Assembly: GCA_043228905.1 (NCBI GenBank)
Contig: JBHGNT010000008.1
Coordinates: 10,478,001 to 10,542,000 of the forward strand
From: Azolla caroliniana
Taxonomy: Eukaryota > Polypodiophyta
Direction: 5' to 3'
Length of the DNA stretch: 64,000 bases
Positions within the stretch are counted from its first letter, which is position 1; each line of letters starts with the position of its first letter. Both the position numbers and the translations under genes were made by a program. Positions 1-9,425 of this stretch are shown here, piece by piece. The notes below the pieces were generated by a model. That model did not search any database. It saw only the letters and a program-made list of their open reading frames with translations, and was not told where the DNA came from.

Positions 1-815
1 GTATTGAAGTGGAGGCGGAGATCACGCTTTCGTGCTTTGTGCTCTGAGTGCTTTGTGTGCTCTGTGTGCTCTCTACGTTCTGTGTGCTCTGTACGCTCTG
101 TACGCTCTGGTGAGTGAAATATGACGAGGTCTTCCTATTTATAGGGATTGAACACATTGGTTAAAGTAACCATAGTCACCTTAACCAAGGTTGGTAACAT
201 TGAGGATAGTTAGTTGGTAACCATAGTCACATTAACTAGAGTAACTTATGATTGTATTAATGATTACAAAGTCAAACTAACATATTGATCAATCTTTTAT
301 AGTCATAACAACCTACAATGACTTCAAAGGTTATGAAGGAGACAATGATAGAGGTTCATGAATGTACCAATGATTGATTACTAAAAGCAACAATTTTTAT
401 GACTCTCAAATGTTATGTATTAAAGATGTGGGCATGAATTAACCAATGATTGATAAGTCTAATATTTAAAATGGTGAGCATTAAAGAACCAATGCGTGAG
501 ACGTTCTATATCAAAATGGGCGCCATTAATTAGCCAATGATTTTAACATTAATCCAACATATTCATGGCTTGTTAATGATTAGTTTTATATTTTACTTGA
601 TTTAACATCATTTAGATCTAGTTTATATAATGATTGATAATTTAAGTACAATTACTTTATTAAAAATAATTTTTAGATGTATTGTATTAATAGAATATTA
701 CATAATATAGACATTCTATTGATTTGGCTTTTGTTTAGAGAGAAGTTTATGTTTAGGGAGGAGTATATGTTTAGAGAGGAGTATAACTTAGAGAGCCCTA
801 TCTAGATCTTAAGCC
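1..815. other. AT-rich intergenic DNA, no gene seen
   Basis: No supported gene. Positions 40-112 hold imperfect 10-11 bp repeats of a CTCTGTGTG/CTCTGTACG type. A self-complementary CCTATTTATAGG at about 134-145 could be a TATA-like element on either strand. The stretch may be the edge of an LTR or the 5' flank of the ORF at 816; neither can be shown. Confidence 0.5.
733..786 (+). repeat. 18-bp tandem repeat, 3 copies, just upstream of the ORF at 816
   Basis: Three adjacent 18-bp units start at 733, 751 and 769, each beginning GTTTAG and rich in purines (AGAGAGGAGTA type). They end about 30 bp before the ATG at 816, so they lie in the presumed 5' leader or promoter. Function unknown. Confidence 0.7.
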
Positions 816-3257
816 ATGAGTGAAGATTCACCATTCTCGATTGAAGAATATTGTTTGTCATCAGATCCATCGTTTTCTACTGAAGAGTATTGTTTGTCAA
901 CAGAGTCACCATATTCGATTGAAGAATATTGTCTGTCGACCGACTCACCATATTCTATCGAAGAATATTGTCTGAGCTCATCTACAGGGAATGTAAATAA
1001 TGACACATGTGAAGAGTTCTCTATTGAAGAATATGATATTAATAAAGATACCGAGAATGAAGGAAGTGCCCAGGAAACATTGAATAACATTGGCGATGGT
1101 CACAATAGAGAATTAGACTCTAACAAGGTTACACCAACCTCTATGCAGGAAGAGAAATCTGGGAGCCCTATGCATATTAGAAGAATCCCACGAAGAATTC
1201 GTCTGGCTAGATTTAGCTTGGTGACATCAGATAAACAGATTGGATTTGATGTCAACAAAATATGTTGTGCCCGTGGTTGTATGTCTATGATTGGAAAATC
1301 AAAGTTGCGAGAATTAAGGCGATACTATTTTTCGATGACCGGTGATGAGCAAGACACTTACCTCGGATCACATATGCAACTAGTATCTGACAAATGTACA
1401 GGGATCAAAGTATCATTCGAGTATTATATCTTCCATGCGCAACAGATATGTAGAGTTGCATTCAAAATTGCGTTATGTGTTAGTAACATGCGGCTACATA
1501 GAGTACAACAACGTCTACTTAGCGGGGATCAGATGCTCAATTGTAAAGAGGTTCCAAGTATGAAAGAGGTTCCAAGTATGAAAGGTGCAATTGGAAGACT
1601 AGTTATTGGCTGGATGAAAACTTACTTTCAGTTAAATTGTGAAGTAATGCCCACTACAGGTAGGATGCATCTTTCTGATAATTATACCCGTCGGGAAGTT
1701 TATGATGTCTATCGATCTGAAATGCTGGGCTCACGTAATAAGTCTATCACCTATAGCCAATTCACAAGATTATGGAGAGCTCGGTTTTCAAATGTTATTA
1801 TTCCTCGTAAAGTACGTATGGGGTATTGCTCTATTTGTGCAAATCTTAAAAGTTTGGCTAAAGGTGCAAAGACATCAATGGAAAAGGATACGAGTAAGAA
1901 GTTACTACAAGAGCATCGTGAGGCACAATCCTTAGAACGAAGGAAGGCGATGCATCATAGAGAGAAGTGTTTGAAGAGGCCTGAACAATACATGTGCTTA
2001 ATGATAGATGGCATGGACCAGAAGAAGACATGCTTGCCGCATATGCGGAGGCTCCCCAAAGATGTCAATGATGAGTGCCTTGTTCAAATGCACTTGGACA
2101 ATACTGTTAGAGAGAACAAAAATTCAACTGTATTTGGCTATCTAAGTATGTTGGTCAACCTAGAATTGTTTAGGAAAGTGAAAGTCAATTTCCTTTTGGT
2201 TGGCCACACACATGACCATATAGATCAGATGTTTAGCACATTCTCCAGACAGTTGTCTCGGCATGATGCTTTCACTTTACCTAAACTATTTGATGTCATT
2301 TGTGATGCATATACACCACGCCCAAAAGTGTTACACTTGAAGGAGGTATATGACTTTAAGAGATATATATTAGATGGGGGTGGTGGGAATGTTAAAGTGC
2401 TTGCTCAGTTAAACAATATAAGTTTCAATCACATTTTTTTGATAAAGAAAAATGGAATAAGTGGTTCTACACTTTTGTATGCTAAACAATATTCATCTTC
2501 TACAACATGGGAACCTGAAGGTGGTTGCCAGTTATTACTTTGTATGCCGAGTACAATTGTCCATGGAGCTAAGCAAATGCCAATTGAGAAGAAAGGACAG
2601 TTGCAGAGCGACTTGGTATCAGAACAAAAACGGTCATGGCTCCAAGCCTTAGAAGAAAAAAGAAAGCATATTGAGGCCGCCAAGAAATATGCCGCACAAC
2701 AAGACACGTCATGGTGGGATGTATTTTATAGTGATCAGAAAGAAATTATAGACAATTGTGTATCTGTTGATAATTGGAATTTGGAAACGCCATTCACATG
2801 GTCGCTGCAACATGATCACGTAAATAGAAGTCCGGAGCGACTAGTAAATGCGATTAATGACAGCTTGGTCCATCCACAACAAAGAGACATTTATGTGGGA
2901 CCAAGGATGACCAAAGCAGCCGAAGCTAGATGGCAAGGAAATTTGCAAGAGCTCACCGCGGGGATGTTGATTGCAACGCCGGCTGATGAGAACTCACATG
3001 GCCACCAATTTTGGGTTGGTAAAATTCTAGAAGTGCTAATGCATGAAATAGAAAACACGATCAAGTCTATAAATGTTCATTGGTACAACACTAGAAGTGC
3101 AAATGCTTTTACAAGTAAGTATACATTGGAGATGATTGAATGCCAAACAAGAAGGGGAGGTAGGAAGAGGAAGCGAAACATTCGTAACACCTCGACCCTT
3201 GATATCTCTGATGTGGATATCATCGTGTACGACTTCACACTTACAAAAGCCAGATGA
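816..3257 (+). CDS. DUF7869-like transposase-related protein (813 aa)
   Basis: This is the longest intact ORF in the window. Residues 5-54 are four 13-aa repeats of an S-P-Y-S-I-E-E-Y-C-L-S type, followed by an acidic, basic-patched linker. From about residue 145 there are paired cysteines (CCARGC), then a CSIC motif, then a C-terminal core with an IDGMDQ motif, LDN followed by RENKN, and GHTHDHIDQ. Such spaced acidic motifs are what I associate with DUF7869 proteins, which look like RNase H-fold DDE/D transposases. That assignment is from memory. Compared with my recollection of the family, a stretch between IDGMDQ and LDN looks missing, perhaps a deletion. The ATG at 816 is the first in frame. 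A TGA at 3255-3257 ends the ORF, but the same frame then stays open to a TAA at 3459-3461. No terminal inverted repeats or target duplication were found. It may be an old transposase gene or a host-adopted derivative. Confidence 0.6.
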   Translation: MSEDSPFSIEEYCLSSDPSFSTEEYCLSTESPYSIEEYCLSTDSPYSIEEYCLSSSTGNVNNDTCEEFSIEEYDINKDTENEGSAQETLNNIGDGHNRELDSNKVTPTSMQEEKSGSPMHIRRIPRRIRLARFSLVTSDKQIGFDVNKICCARGCMSMIGKSKLRELRRYYFSMTGDEQDTYLGSHMQLVSDKCTGIKVSFEYYIFHAQQICRVAFKIALCVSNMRLHRVQQRLLSGDQMLNCKEVPSMKEVPSMKGAIGRLVIGWMKTYFQLNCEVMPTTGRMHLSDNYTRREVYDVYRSEMLGSRNKSITYSQFTRLWRARFSNVIIPRKVRMGYCSICANLKSLAKGAKTSMEKDTSKKLLQEHREAQSLERRKAMHHREKCLKRPEQYMCLMIDGMDQKKTCLPHMRRLPKDVNDECLVQMHLDNTVRENKNSTVFGYLSMLVNLELFRKVKVNFLLVGHTHDHIDQMFSTFSRQLSRHDAFTLPKLFDVICDAYTPRPKVLHLKEVYDFKRYILDGGGGNVKVLAQLNNISFNHIFLIKKNGISGSTLLYAKQYSSSTTWEPEGGCQLLLCMPSTIVHGAKQMPIEKKGQLQSDLVSEQKRSWLQALEEKRKHIEAAKKYAAQQDTSWWDVFYSDQKEIIDNCVSVDNWNLETPFTWSLQHDHVNRSPERLVNAINDSLVHPQQRDIYVGPRMTKAAEARWQGNLQELTAGMLIATPADENSHGHQFWVGKILEVLMHEIENTIKSINVHWYNTRSANAFTSKYTLEMIECQTRRGGRKRKRNIRNTSTLDISDVDIIVYDFTLTKAR
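828..977 (+). repeat. 39-bp coding tandem repeat (about 4 units)
   Basis: In the translation of the ORF at 816 the EEYC motif recurs at residues 10, 23, 36 and 49, an exact 13-residue (39-bp) period. A fifth, diverged SIEEYD lies further on. The antisense strand is also open here, which is a by-product of the repeat and not a gene. Confidence 0.85.
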
Positions 3258-3461
3258 TTAAGGAAGTCAACAATAGATATAATAAAAGAAAAATTACCAG
3301 GTCTACAAGGTGGCTCGAGTCAAAGGCAAACGAGATCTGCTACATATAATCTAGAGTCAAACCATTTGGTTTATGACGAAGATAATGCACTGATTGGTAC
3401 ATCCGAGGATGATGAGGAGGAATCGTCATTGTATATTAGTTATAGTAGTGATTGTCCGTAA
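3258..3461 (+). pseudogene. In-frame C-terminal extension of the 816 ORF after a TGA
   Basis: After the TGA at 3255-3257 the same frame stays open for 67 codons to a TAA at 3459-3461. It encodes a basic then very acidic tail (EDDEEES type) ending in a Tyr/Ser-rich segment. The uninterrupted frame suggests the TGA is a recent nonsense change in a once longer protein. A short intron removing the stop cannot be excluded. Confidence 0.45.
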
Positions 3462-3849
3462 AGGAGTGATCATGAATGTATATTTGGCTATTAAGTGTAA
3501 CTACATTCCGCTTGTAACAAATCGAGTAATATAAAATCATGTGTTTTGAATTCTTATGATTTCTAAAAAATCGTTTCTTATAAAATAACATTGGTTATAA
3601 AGTTTGTGATATAAATTGAGAATGTATGTTTTTGAAATTCGTCTTTTTTTAGTTACTTCTAAATCACAAAAATAGTGGATTTTTAACCTTTTTCATAGTA
3701 TGTTTGAACTTGTATGATACTGGTATCAATGTGTTTTGTAAAATCATTGAAAAACCCCTAAAATTTCCCTTATCCTTCCATTTATGCGCGATCCTTCCAC
3801 TTGTGAACGCGAACGTGTTTTAAGCAAGGGCAAATTTTTCCATGATTGT
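3462..3849. other. AT-rich non-coding interval
   Basis: No gene or clear repeat was seen. It separates the ORF at 816 from the truncated gypsy element. The expected 5' LTR of that gypsy element is not here: the heat-shock-element array of its 3' LTR has no partner in this stretch. Confidence 0.5.
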
Positions 3850-3865
3850 GATATCTTCTTAGAAA

Positions 3866-4440
3866 GTGTATGCAAAAGAATTTAAGGCTTGCTTCGGAGA
3901 TACAGATGGGGCAAGAACAACAATCAACAAGATTCATACACTACTACGTCAATGTGATCAGCCATCATCGACATATGCAACCAATTTCCATCTCATCGCA
4001 AACGATATTCCTTGGGATGAACAAGCCCTAATGGAGCAATTTCGTTCCGGTCTTCGTAGTGATGTGAAGGACTTACTTCTTACCTTCCCCGAGGATCCAA
4101 AATCACTTACAGAAGCTATTAGTTGAGCAATACAGTGTGATAATCGTCTTTTTGAGAGTCGATGTGAGCAACAACAACAAATAACAAGATCAAGATTCAC
4201 GCCAACTTATGCATCAGTAACGGAGCAAACATATAGCCCTACTCCTACTCCAAGGCAAACACGTAGTCTAGCCCCAATGGATATGCCTACACCCATGGAG
4301 ATCGATCTGACCCAACAATGAGGACCATTGTCGGACGAAGAGAAGCAACGACCCTGAGCAAACCATCTATGCTTATATTGTGGAGGTCTAGGACATATAG
4401 CCATTCATTGCTCTCGTAGGCCGAGACGTAAAGTAAATCA
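3866..4440 (+). pseudogene. Gag remnant of the chromovirus, with zinc knuckle
   Basis: The first 86 codons (3866-4126) read as a retrotransposon gag: DQPSSTYATNFHLIANDIPW, then EQFRSGLRSDVKDLLL, a helix-rich pattern common to Ty3/gypsy capsids. A TGA follows. Further on, at about 4370-4430, another frame shows a CCHC-type knuckle (CLYCGGLGHIAIHC), the RNA-binding nucleocapsid part. The reading frame is broken at least twice. Confidence 0.7.
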
Positions 4441-4599
4441 AATTCACTATGACAATAAAAATGAGTCCAGCATTTTAGAAGCATTTAATGATTCTAATAT
4501 TATGAATAATCCACCCTTGTCCAATAAGTTTGAAGTCCTAAGCCAATTAGAAGAGGAGTCAAATGAATAAGTTAGACCAAAATAGGAGCCATTTGGTTG

Positions 4600-5482
4600 G
4601 ACAACCCTAACTAGATCTGTACAACCTAGTGTAGGTTCCATTTCATCCAAGCATGTTAGTAGAGTCTTCTCAACCCAAGTACAAGTTAGGACACCGAGTT
4701 GTCAAATTCAGGTCCAAGCCCTCTTAGATACGAGAGCCAATTCTTGTTTCATGGATAGAGATTTTGCCCAAAAACATCAAATATCCTTGCATACCCTTAC
4801 TTGCCTAGTTTCCGTAGTAGTGATCGATGGACGTCCCATAGCTTCCAGGAAGATATTCGAAGAGTTTGAGCCAATACACATACTCTTAGGTTATTTAGGA
4901 TGTGTAGTTTCCTTTAACATAATTTGTAGCCCCGACCATCCAATTGTCCTTGGTTTGCCATGGTTCGAGCTACATAACCCAAGAATCGATTGGAGGAGGC
5001 GCGAAATTTGGTGCCCTTCAGCAGAAAACCTCATTGCTAAGGATCAAACCCAAGAAGATTCCCATGAAGAATATAGTTCTACCGGTGCACCATCTCCCTT
5101 TCATCAAATCTCAACCATTACATTGCAACAATTGTCCCAAGTGGGAGGAAAGGAGGAACTCTTCTTATTTACAGTATCAGTGACACCTTCTAGTGCCACT
5201 CAAGGGAATTCAATCCAAATTCCCGAAAAATATCAAGAATATGCTGATGTTTTCAACAACGTCAAAGCTAGTGTACTTCCAAAGCATCGATTGTCTGACT
5301 GTCCCATTGACCTCGAACCAGGAAAAGAGCCATTGTGGGGTCTGATCTACAATCTATCACCAACTGAGCGTGAGATTCTTCAAGAATACATCGACATTCA
5401 AAGTCTCCAGCCGGTGCTCCTATATTTTTTGTCAAGAAAAAGGGCGGTTCGTTGCGTTTGGTCGTGGACTATCGGGGATTAA
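4600..5482 (+). pseudogene. Aspartic protease and N-terminal reverse transcriptase remnant of the chromovirus
   Basis: The catalytic protease motif, normally DTGA or DSGA, is present as LLDTRANSCF near 4720-4750, so the glycine is lost. A typical GLPWFELHNPRIDW segment follows. From about 5200 the frame carries the start of reverse transcriptase (HRLSDCPIDLEPGKEPLWG) and then shifts frame near 5400. The downstream reverse transcriptase continues in the frame open from 5452. Confidence 0.75.
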
Positions 5483-6156
5483 ATAAAGTCACCCTAAGAA
5501 ATAGGTATGCTCTACCTTTAATCTCCAATCTTTTAGAGCACATTGGTGGGGCAAAGAAATTTACATTGGTGGGTGCATATAATCTTGCTTGCATTCGACC
5601 AAGAGATAAGTGGAAAACTACATTTCGCACTCGGTATGGTCATTTCGAGTATACAGTCATGCCTTTCGGGCCCACAAATGCACCCATAGTTTTCCAACAT
5701 ATGACAAATGACATTTTTTGGGATTTTCTGGATATCTTTCTCATCATCTATTTAGATGATCTGTTGATTTACTCTAAAACACAGGAGGAGCATGATATAC
5801 ATGTTCGGAAAGTACTTGAACGCTTAAGAAAGTATGGTTTGTATGCCAAACTTGAGAAGTGCAATTTTGACAGCGAACAAGTTGAATTCTTTGGTTATAC
5901 TATTTCATCCAAGGGTATCTTCATGGATCCGACAAAAGTCAAAACAATATTGAAATGGCAACCCCCACGTTCTGTTCGAGACGTCCAATGTTTCCTCGGA
6001 TTTGCTAACTTCTATCGCAAATTCATATGGAATTATTCAAAGATCGTGTTGCCTCTCACCCAAGTCACCAAGAAAAACAAGCGTTTGTTTGGACTATTGA
6101 AGCGGACACAACCTTTACTTAGCTCAAAGACGCATTCTCATCAGCTCCTGTCTTAA
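5400..6156 (+). pseudogene. Reverse transcriptase of the chromovirus
   Basis: Motifs in order: FFVKKKGGSLRLVVDYRGLN, TTFRTRYGHFEYTVMPFG, then the catalytic IYLDDLLIYS (YxDD intact), FFGYTISSKG and FLGFANFYRKFI. These are the fingers, palm and thumb signatures of a Ty3/gypsy enzyme. The first frame open from an ATG starts at 5452, but the domain starts in another frame upstream, showing a frameshift. It copies element RNA into DNA in the virus-like particle when intact; this copy cannot be made as one polyprotein. Confidence 0.85.
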
Positions 6157-6586
6157 CACATATTGATCCCGGAAAGCCATTTACCATTGAGGCAGATGCA
6201 TCAGATTTTGCATTGGGGAGTATCCTATCACAACCAAGCAAGGACGGGCACTCCCATCCAGTCGCGTTTCACTCGAGAAAATTTACTGTTGCGGAGATAA
6301 AGTACGAGGTGCATGACAAGGAGTTACTAGCTAGGTCAACTCTTTCGAGCAATGTCGACATTTCTTGGAAGGATCGCCTCATCAAATCATCATTTATAGT
6401 GATCACAAAAATCTTACGTATTTTCAAACGGCTCGAGTGTTAAATAGGAGACAAGCTTGGTGGGCACAATTTCTAACTCGTTTTGATTTCAAGATCGTTT
6501 TTTGCCTCGGGAAACAACAAGGGAAGGCAGATGCTCTATCTCAACGTTCATATCTTGCACCTCGACCTAGAGATTTGGCCATGTGA
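6130..6586 (+). pseudogene. RNase H of the chromovirus
   Basis: FTIEADASDFALGSILSQ and VAFHSRKFTVAEIKYEVHDK mark the RNase H domain. It then shifts frame near 6360 to IIYSDHKNLTYFQTARVLNR and GKQQGKADALSQRSYL. The domain ends at a TGA after an RPRDLAM segment, exactly where an integrase zinc finger would normally begin. Confidence 0.8.
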
Positions 6587-6967
6587 GAAGCTTGATTATC
6601 AGCGCTTAGGTCCTTTTCTCATCATTGCGGGGATTAATGATGCAACTTTTCGTCTTAATCTTCTAGCACACATGCAACTTCACCCAGTCTTTCATAGCTC
6701 TCTTTTGGAACCTTGTCGCACCTCATCCATTCCTAATCGTGTCATGCCACCTCCACCCTCTGTCCAACTTGCCGATGGCCCCGAATACGAGGTAGCTACT
6801 ATTCTTGATTCTATGATTGTGCGGAATAAGCTCTATTATCTAGTTGATTGGGTAGGCTATCCTCCGAGTGATCGCACTTGGGAACCTGTCAATAATGTTT
6901 CTAATCCTCAAGCTCATGTCGATGACTTCCATCGCCGCTACCAAACATGTCGGGCCCTGCATTGTTA
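6587..6967 (+). pseudogene. Post-integrase linker and chromodomain of the chromovirus
   Basis: The frame reads LDYQRLGPFLIIAGINDATF and LHPVFHSSLLEP, which is the C-terminal integrase (GPY/F-type) module. It is followed by a chromodomain: EYEVATILDSMIVRNKLYYL, VDWVGYPPSDRTWEP, and FHRRYQ. The aromatic-cage positions (Y, W, W) are kept. In chromoviruses this domain binds modified histones and steers integration into heterochromatin. Integrase zinc finger and catalytic core are absent between it and RNase H. Confidence 0.85.
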
Positions 6968-7005
6968 ACTCCGCCTTCCACTCATCATTCTCAAAGTGGA
7001 GATAG

Positions 7006-7455
7006 TGTCATGAATACATAAACATGTCATGGCTTCACCTAAGCTTGAACCCAAGAGCTTGTAATACATAATCAAGAACCTAACCATTAATATAGTCTAT
7101 GATCATATGAGATGATAAAAGCTACTTCTTGTAATACACTGATTATTGTAAATACTCTAGAACATTCTAAAACATTCTAGAATATCCTAGAACATCTTAG
7201 AATATTCTAGGTCTAGAACATTCTAGAATATTATAGAAATCTCTAGGCTATTCTATCGGAACCTATAAACATAGACATACAATTCTTCTCAAACCAATTC
7301 TAATCAACACCAATCTTAAACTCTCATCGCCTATCTTGTATCCGTTCTCATTCTATCTTAATACATTTGTTCTTTTCTTATCACTTCACTCCTTTCTTCT
7401 TGTGATCTCTTTACATCTTTCTTCTGCCACTCTATCTTTTCTCTTGGTTTTGACA
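7006..7455 (+). repeat. 3' LTR of the chromovirus (450 bp)
   Basis: It starts TGTCATGAATACA just after a purine tract (AAAGTGGAGATAG) and ends TTTTGACA at 7455, where copia-like sequence begins. It is homologous to the solo LTR at 60465-60935: same TGTCATGAA start, same GACA end, the same GAACC/TAACCATT block near the start, and the same heat-shock-element array before a TATA-like box. Confidence 0.75.
7158..7240 (+). promoter_or_regulatory. Heat-shock-element array in the LTR, followed by a TATA box
   Basis: GAA and TTC triplets alternate with 5-bp spacing: GAA at 7160, TTC 7165, TTC 7175, GAA 7180, GAA 7190, GAA 7200, TTC 7205. After a 1-bp phase slip come GAA 7216, TTC 7221, GAA 7226 and GAA 7236. 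This is the nGAAnnTTCnnGAAn consensus bound by heat-shock factor trimers. A CCTATAAACA TATA box lies at about 7262-7271. The arrangement suits a heat-inducible LTR promoter; induction itself is inferred. Confidence 0.65.
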
Positions 7456-7579
7456 ATACCCACTTGTTCCCAAGTGCCTTCTTCCTTTTTGGCAACTCAG
7501 TCAATTCGTATGTGTGGTTCTCATGCAAGGAATCCATCTCCTCTTGCATTACAATTAACCACTTTCGGTTGTGGGTACC
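7456..7579 (-). pseudogene. Copia reverse-transcriptase fragment
   Basis: Read on the minus strand, it gives HNRKWLIVMQEEMDSLHENH, TYELTELP and ALGNKWV, the start of a copia reverse transcriptase. The complete copia at 8846-14209 carries the same block (AMQDEMDSLHENHTYEL). The fragment is cut by the chromovirus LTR on its left and by another copia LTR remnant on its right. Confidence 0.75.
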
Positions 7580-7690
7580 TATAAAACTTAATATGCGGAA
7601 GCTTAGATAAACCAGCTCAACATGATAAAAACAATAAAACAGAAATGAAGGTTTAATGGAAGCTTGAGAATACACAGTACACGGGAGAGA

Positions 7691-7721
7691 CACTGAGAGA
7701 GAGAGAGAGAGAGAGAGAGTA
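7691..7721. repeat. (GA)n microsatellite in LTR remnant
   Basis: An uninterrupted GA dinucleotide run inside the left LTR remnant of the deleted copia. The corresponding place in the right LTR (8388-8787) has only a short AAGAGAG stretch, so the run expanded after insertion. Confidence 0.85.
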
Positions 7722-7838
7722 AAATAGCATAAAATCAATTCAAAATAACACTCTATACATACAAATGTCCTACAGAACACTTTTTATACAAGTCCTTAAA
7801 AGAACTAACAAAAGTACTTACAAGTACTTGAATGCTCA

Positions 7839-8374
7839 AACCATCCGAGGCAGACTTGCACCGTTTCGTCCTCCTCGACATTTACATCAACAGAAGCGAG
7901 AGAGTCAAAGATGTCCTTGATCATGGAGGTGTAATCAGCCACCGACATGTCTCGTTGTCGAACATTGCTCAACTCTTGCCTGAGATGGAGCTTTCTGGCT
8001 ATGGTGCTCGCGGCGAAAATCTTTTTCAGATTTCCCCAACCATCCTTCGGCGTCCTCACATCCCGAATGTATCTTAGAAGCTAATCGCTCACACAGGATG
8101 CGAAGCGGTAGAGATCTCTACTTGTCGCCTATTCCCAGGCCGGGAAATCTCTTTGTCTCGATTCGGGTGCTATGTCATTAGCTCCATCGACATAACTCCA
8201 GTAGTCATGCTTGAGGAGGTACTAGATCTTGTATGACCAAGATGCATAGTTGCTTCTGTCGAGCATCTCTATCGGAAGCGACCTAGCCATTCCTCTGTCC
8301 ATTCTTTCCTTCTTCTATTCTTCACCGTGATTAGGGTTTGTCTGTTTGTCGGCGGTAGAGGATCTCAACCCTTA
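7839..8374 (-). pseudogene. Copia gag remnant
   Basis: On the minus strand the region reads MARSLPIEMLDRSNYASWSY near the right end, then a segment running through WGNLKKIFAASTIARKLHLR, QELSNVRQRDMSVADYTSMI and KDIFDSLASVDVNVEED. This is the UBN2/gag pattern of copia elements. At least three stops or frameshifts interrupt it and it ends without a zinc knuckle. Confidence 0.7.
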
Positions 8375-8387
8375 TGCTCTGATACCA
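8375..8387 (-). other. Primer-binding site (initiator tRNA-Met type)
   Basis: The minus strand reads TGGTATCAGAGCA directly after the LTR end, the standard plant copia site complementary to the 3' end of initiator tRNA-Met. Confidence 0.85.
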
Positions 8388-8787
8388 TGTAAAAGAATAT
8401 GTGCAGAAGCTTAATAAACACAACCGGGTAACAACAAACAAAAGACAAGAGACAAGGAAGGTTTAATGGAAAGCTTAATCAACACAGTGTATGCGGGAGA
8501 GACAAAGAGAGCAGAACATAGAAAACTCTATTCCAAAACAATACTCTAAAACTCTGTACATAGGATGTGCTCAGAGAGCACTTTTATACAAGTCCATACA
8601 GACTGTTGGAAGTATTGACTCGTACTTCAATGCTCATCAATGAGCCCCTATACTAACTCCCAAAATATATTCCTCCACGGAATATCTATCCAATGACCTC
8701 CCGGTTTATGCACCGTTATGGCCTCTCATTGTGCACTCAGTTTACGCACCCAGTCTACGCACCCAATGTTGAGCTTTTATCTCAACA
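8388..8787 (-). repeat. 5' LTR (400 bp) of the deleted copia
   Basis: On the + strand it starts TGTAAAAGAATATG next to the primer-binding site and ends TTTATCTCAACA at 8787, giving a TG..CA pair. A minus-strand TATA box (CTTGTATAAAAGTGC) lies near 8580-8595. Sequence to the right (8788 on) is coding sequence of a different, plus-strand copia. Confidence 0.65.
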
Positions 8788-8845
8788 ATTTGGCTACAGA
8801 GTGTGGGACCTGGTCGACAAGAAGGTGTTTCAAAGTCGAGACATA
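8788..8845 (+). pseudogene. Left fragment of the old plus-strand copia (integrase C-terminus)
   Basis: It translates FGYRVWDLVDKKVFQSRDI. The complete minus-strand copia carries the near-identical FGYRVWDLVDKKVFRSRDI. The frame continues after the insertion at 14210 (GLEDKTIADWESKKKI), so this is the left flank of the insertion site. The target duplication ACATA occupies 8841-8845. Confidence 0.8.
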
Positions 8846-9121
8846 TGACAGGAACTGTACGCTCCCTATGCGCAACGCTCGACCACAACCGAGCTTAGAA
8901 TCATACACAGAAAAACGGGAAATGAAAAGCACGACACAATGGAGAGAGGAGTACACAGGATGTTAGCGTGGAAAAAACCCAAACTTGGGAAAAAACCACG
9001 GCAGCCCACAGACTGCAAACTATCACTATATCAGAATGTACAATAGTGAGCTCACGGAGGCAACGACCTCGTGCTCACGATCTTCGCCACAGGCGGCGGT
9101 TACAACAGAGGCAGCGACCTC

Positions 9122-9161
<40 letters not shown>

Positions 9162-9425
9162 CACAGTTACACGCTCTCAAGTCTCTTTCAACAAGAATGA
9201 CAACAACTATGTATATTCTATTTGCCCTAAGTCATATTTATACTAATATGACTTTTCGACTATTTACAAATATAGCCCCGATGGACTCTCAGAAACATAT
9301 TTACAAATATGTCCCTTCATCCAATGAGCACTCCTCACCGGACCTGCATCATCCAGCGCTTGTCGGGTACTCGTCATCTGGTTCTCATCGGGTCTTCACC
9401 ATCCGGAGGGACCTGTTTCCTAACA
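8846..9425 (-). repeat. 3' LTR (580 bp) of the complete copia
   Basis: TGACAGG at 8846 to TAACA at 9425, followed by AACTCCCCCTTCAC, which on the minus strand is the polypurine tract. It holds a (TC)n run at about 9125-9158 and a single copy of the 54-bp block that is triplicated in the other LTR. Confidence 0.9.

Larger units (their letters stand above)
3850..7455 (+). mobile_element. 5'-truncated Ty3/gypsy chromovirus (Tcn1-like), integrase core deleted
   Basis: Order on the + strand is gag (3866), zinc knuckle (~4370), protease (~4720), reverse transcriptase (~5260-6110), RNase H (~6130-6580), chromodomain (~6780-6930), 3' LTR (7006-7455). The RNase H YSDHKNLTYF and LNRRQAWWAQF segments resemble chromoviruses of fungi, animals (sushi type) and non-seed plants more than those of flowering plants; the name Tcn1-like is inference. 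There is no 5' LTR. The RNase H joins directly to the post-integrase segment, so the HHCC and DDE parts of integrase are missing. Several frameshifts and stops make it non-autonomous. The right edge abuts copia reverse-transcriptase sequence, starting ATACC, which may be one copy of its target duplication. Confidence 0.8.
7580..8787 (-). mobile_element. Deleted Ty1/copia (-): LTR remnant, gag, PBS, LTR
   Basis: Two related LTR copies bracket a gag remnant. The left LTR-like segment (about 7580-7838) aligns with the beginning of the right LTR (8388-8787) through shared blocks GAAGGTTTAATGGAA, CGGGAGAGACA and TTTTATACAAGTCC. A primer-binding site complement lies at 8375-8387. Protease, integrase and reverse transcriptase are gone, so this is an internally deleted element. 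Confidence 0.65.

Noticed and set aside
7456-7460. ATACC as a proven target duplication of the truncated chromovirus
   Set aside because: Only the right copy exists because the 5' end is missing, so it cannot be confirmed.
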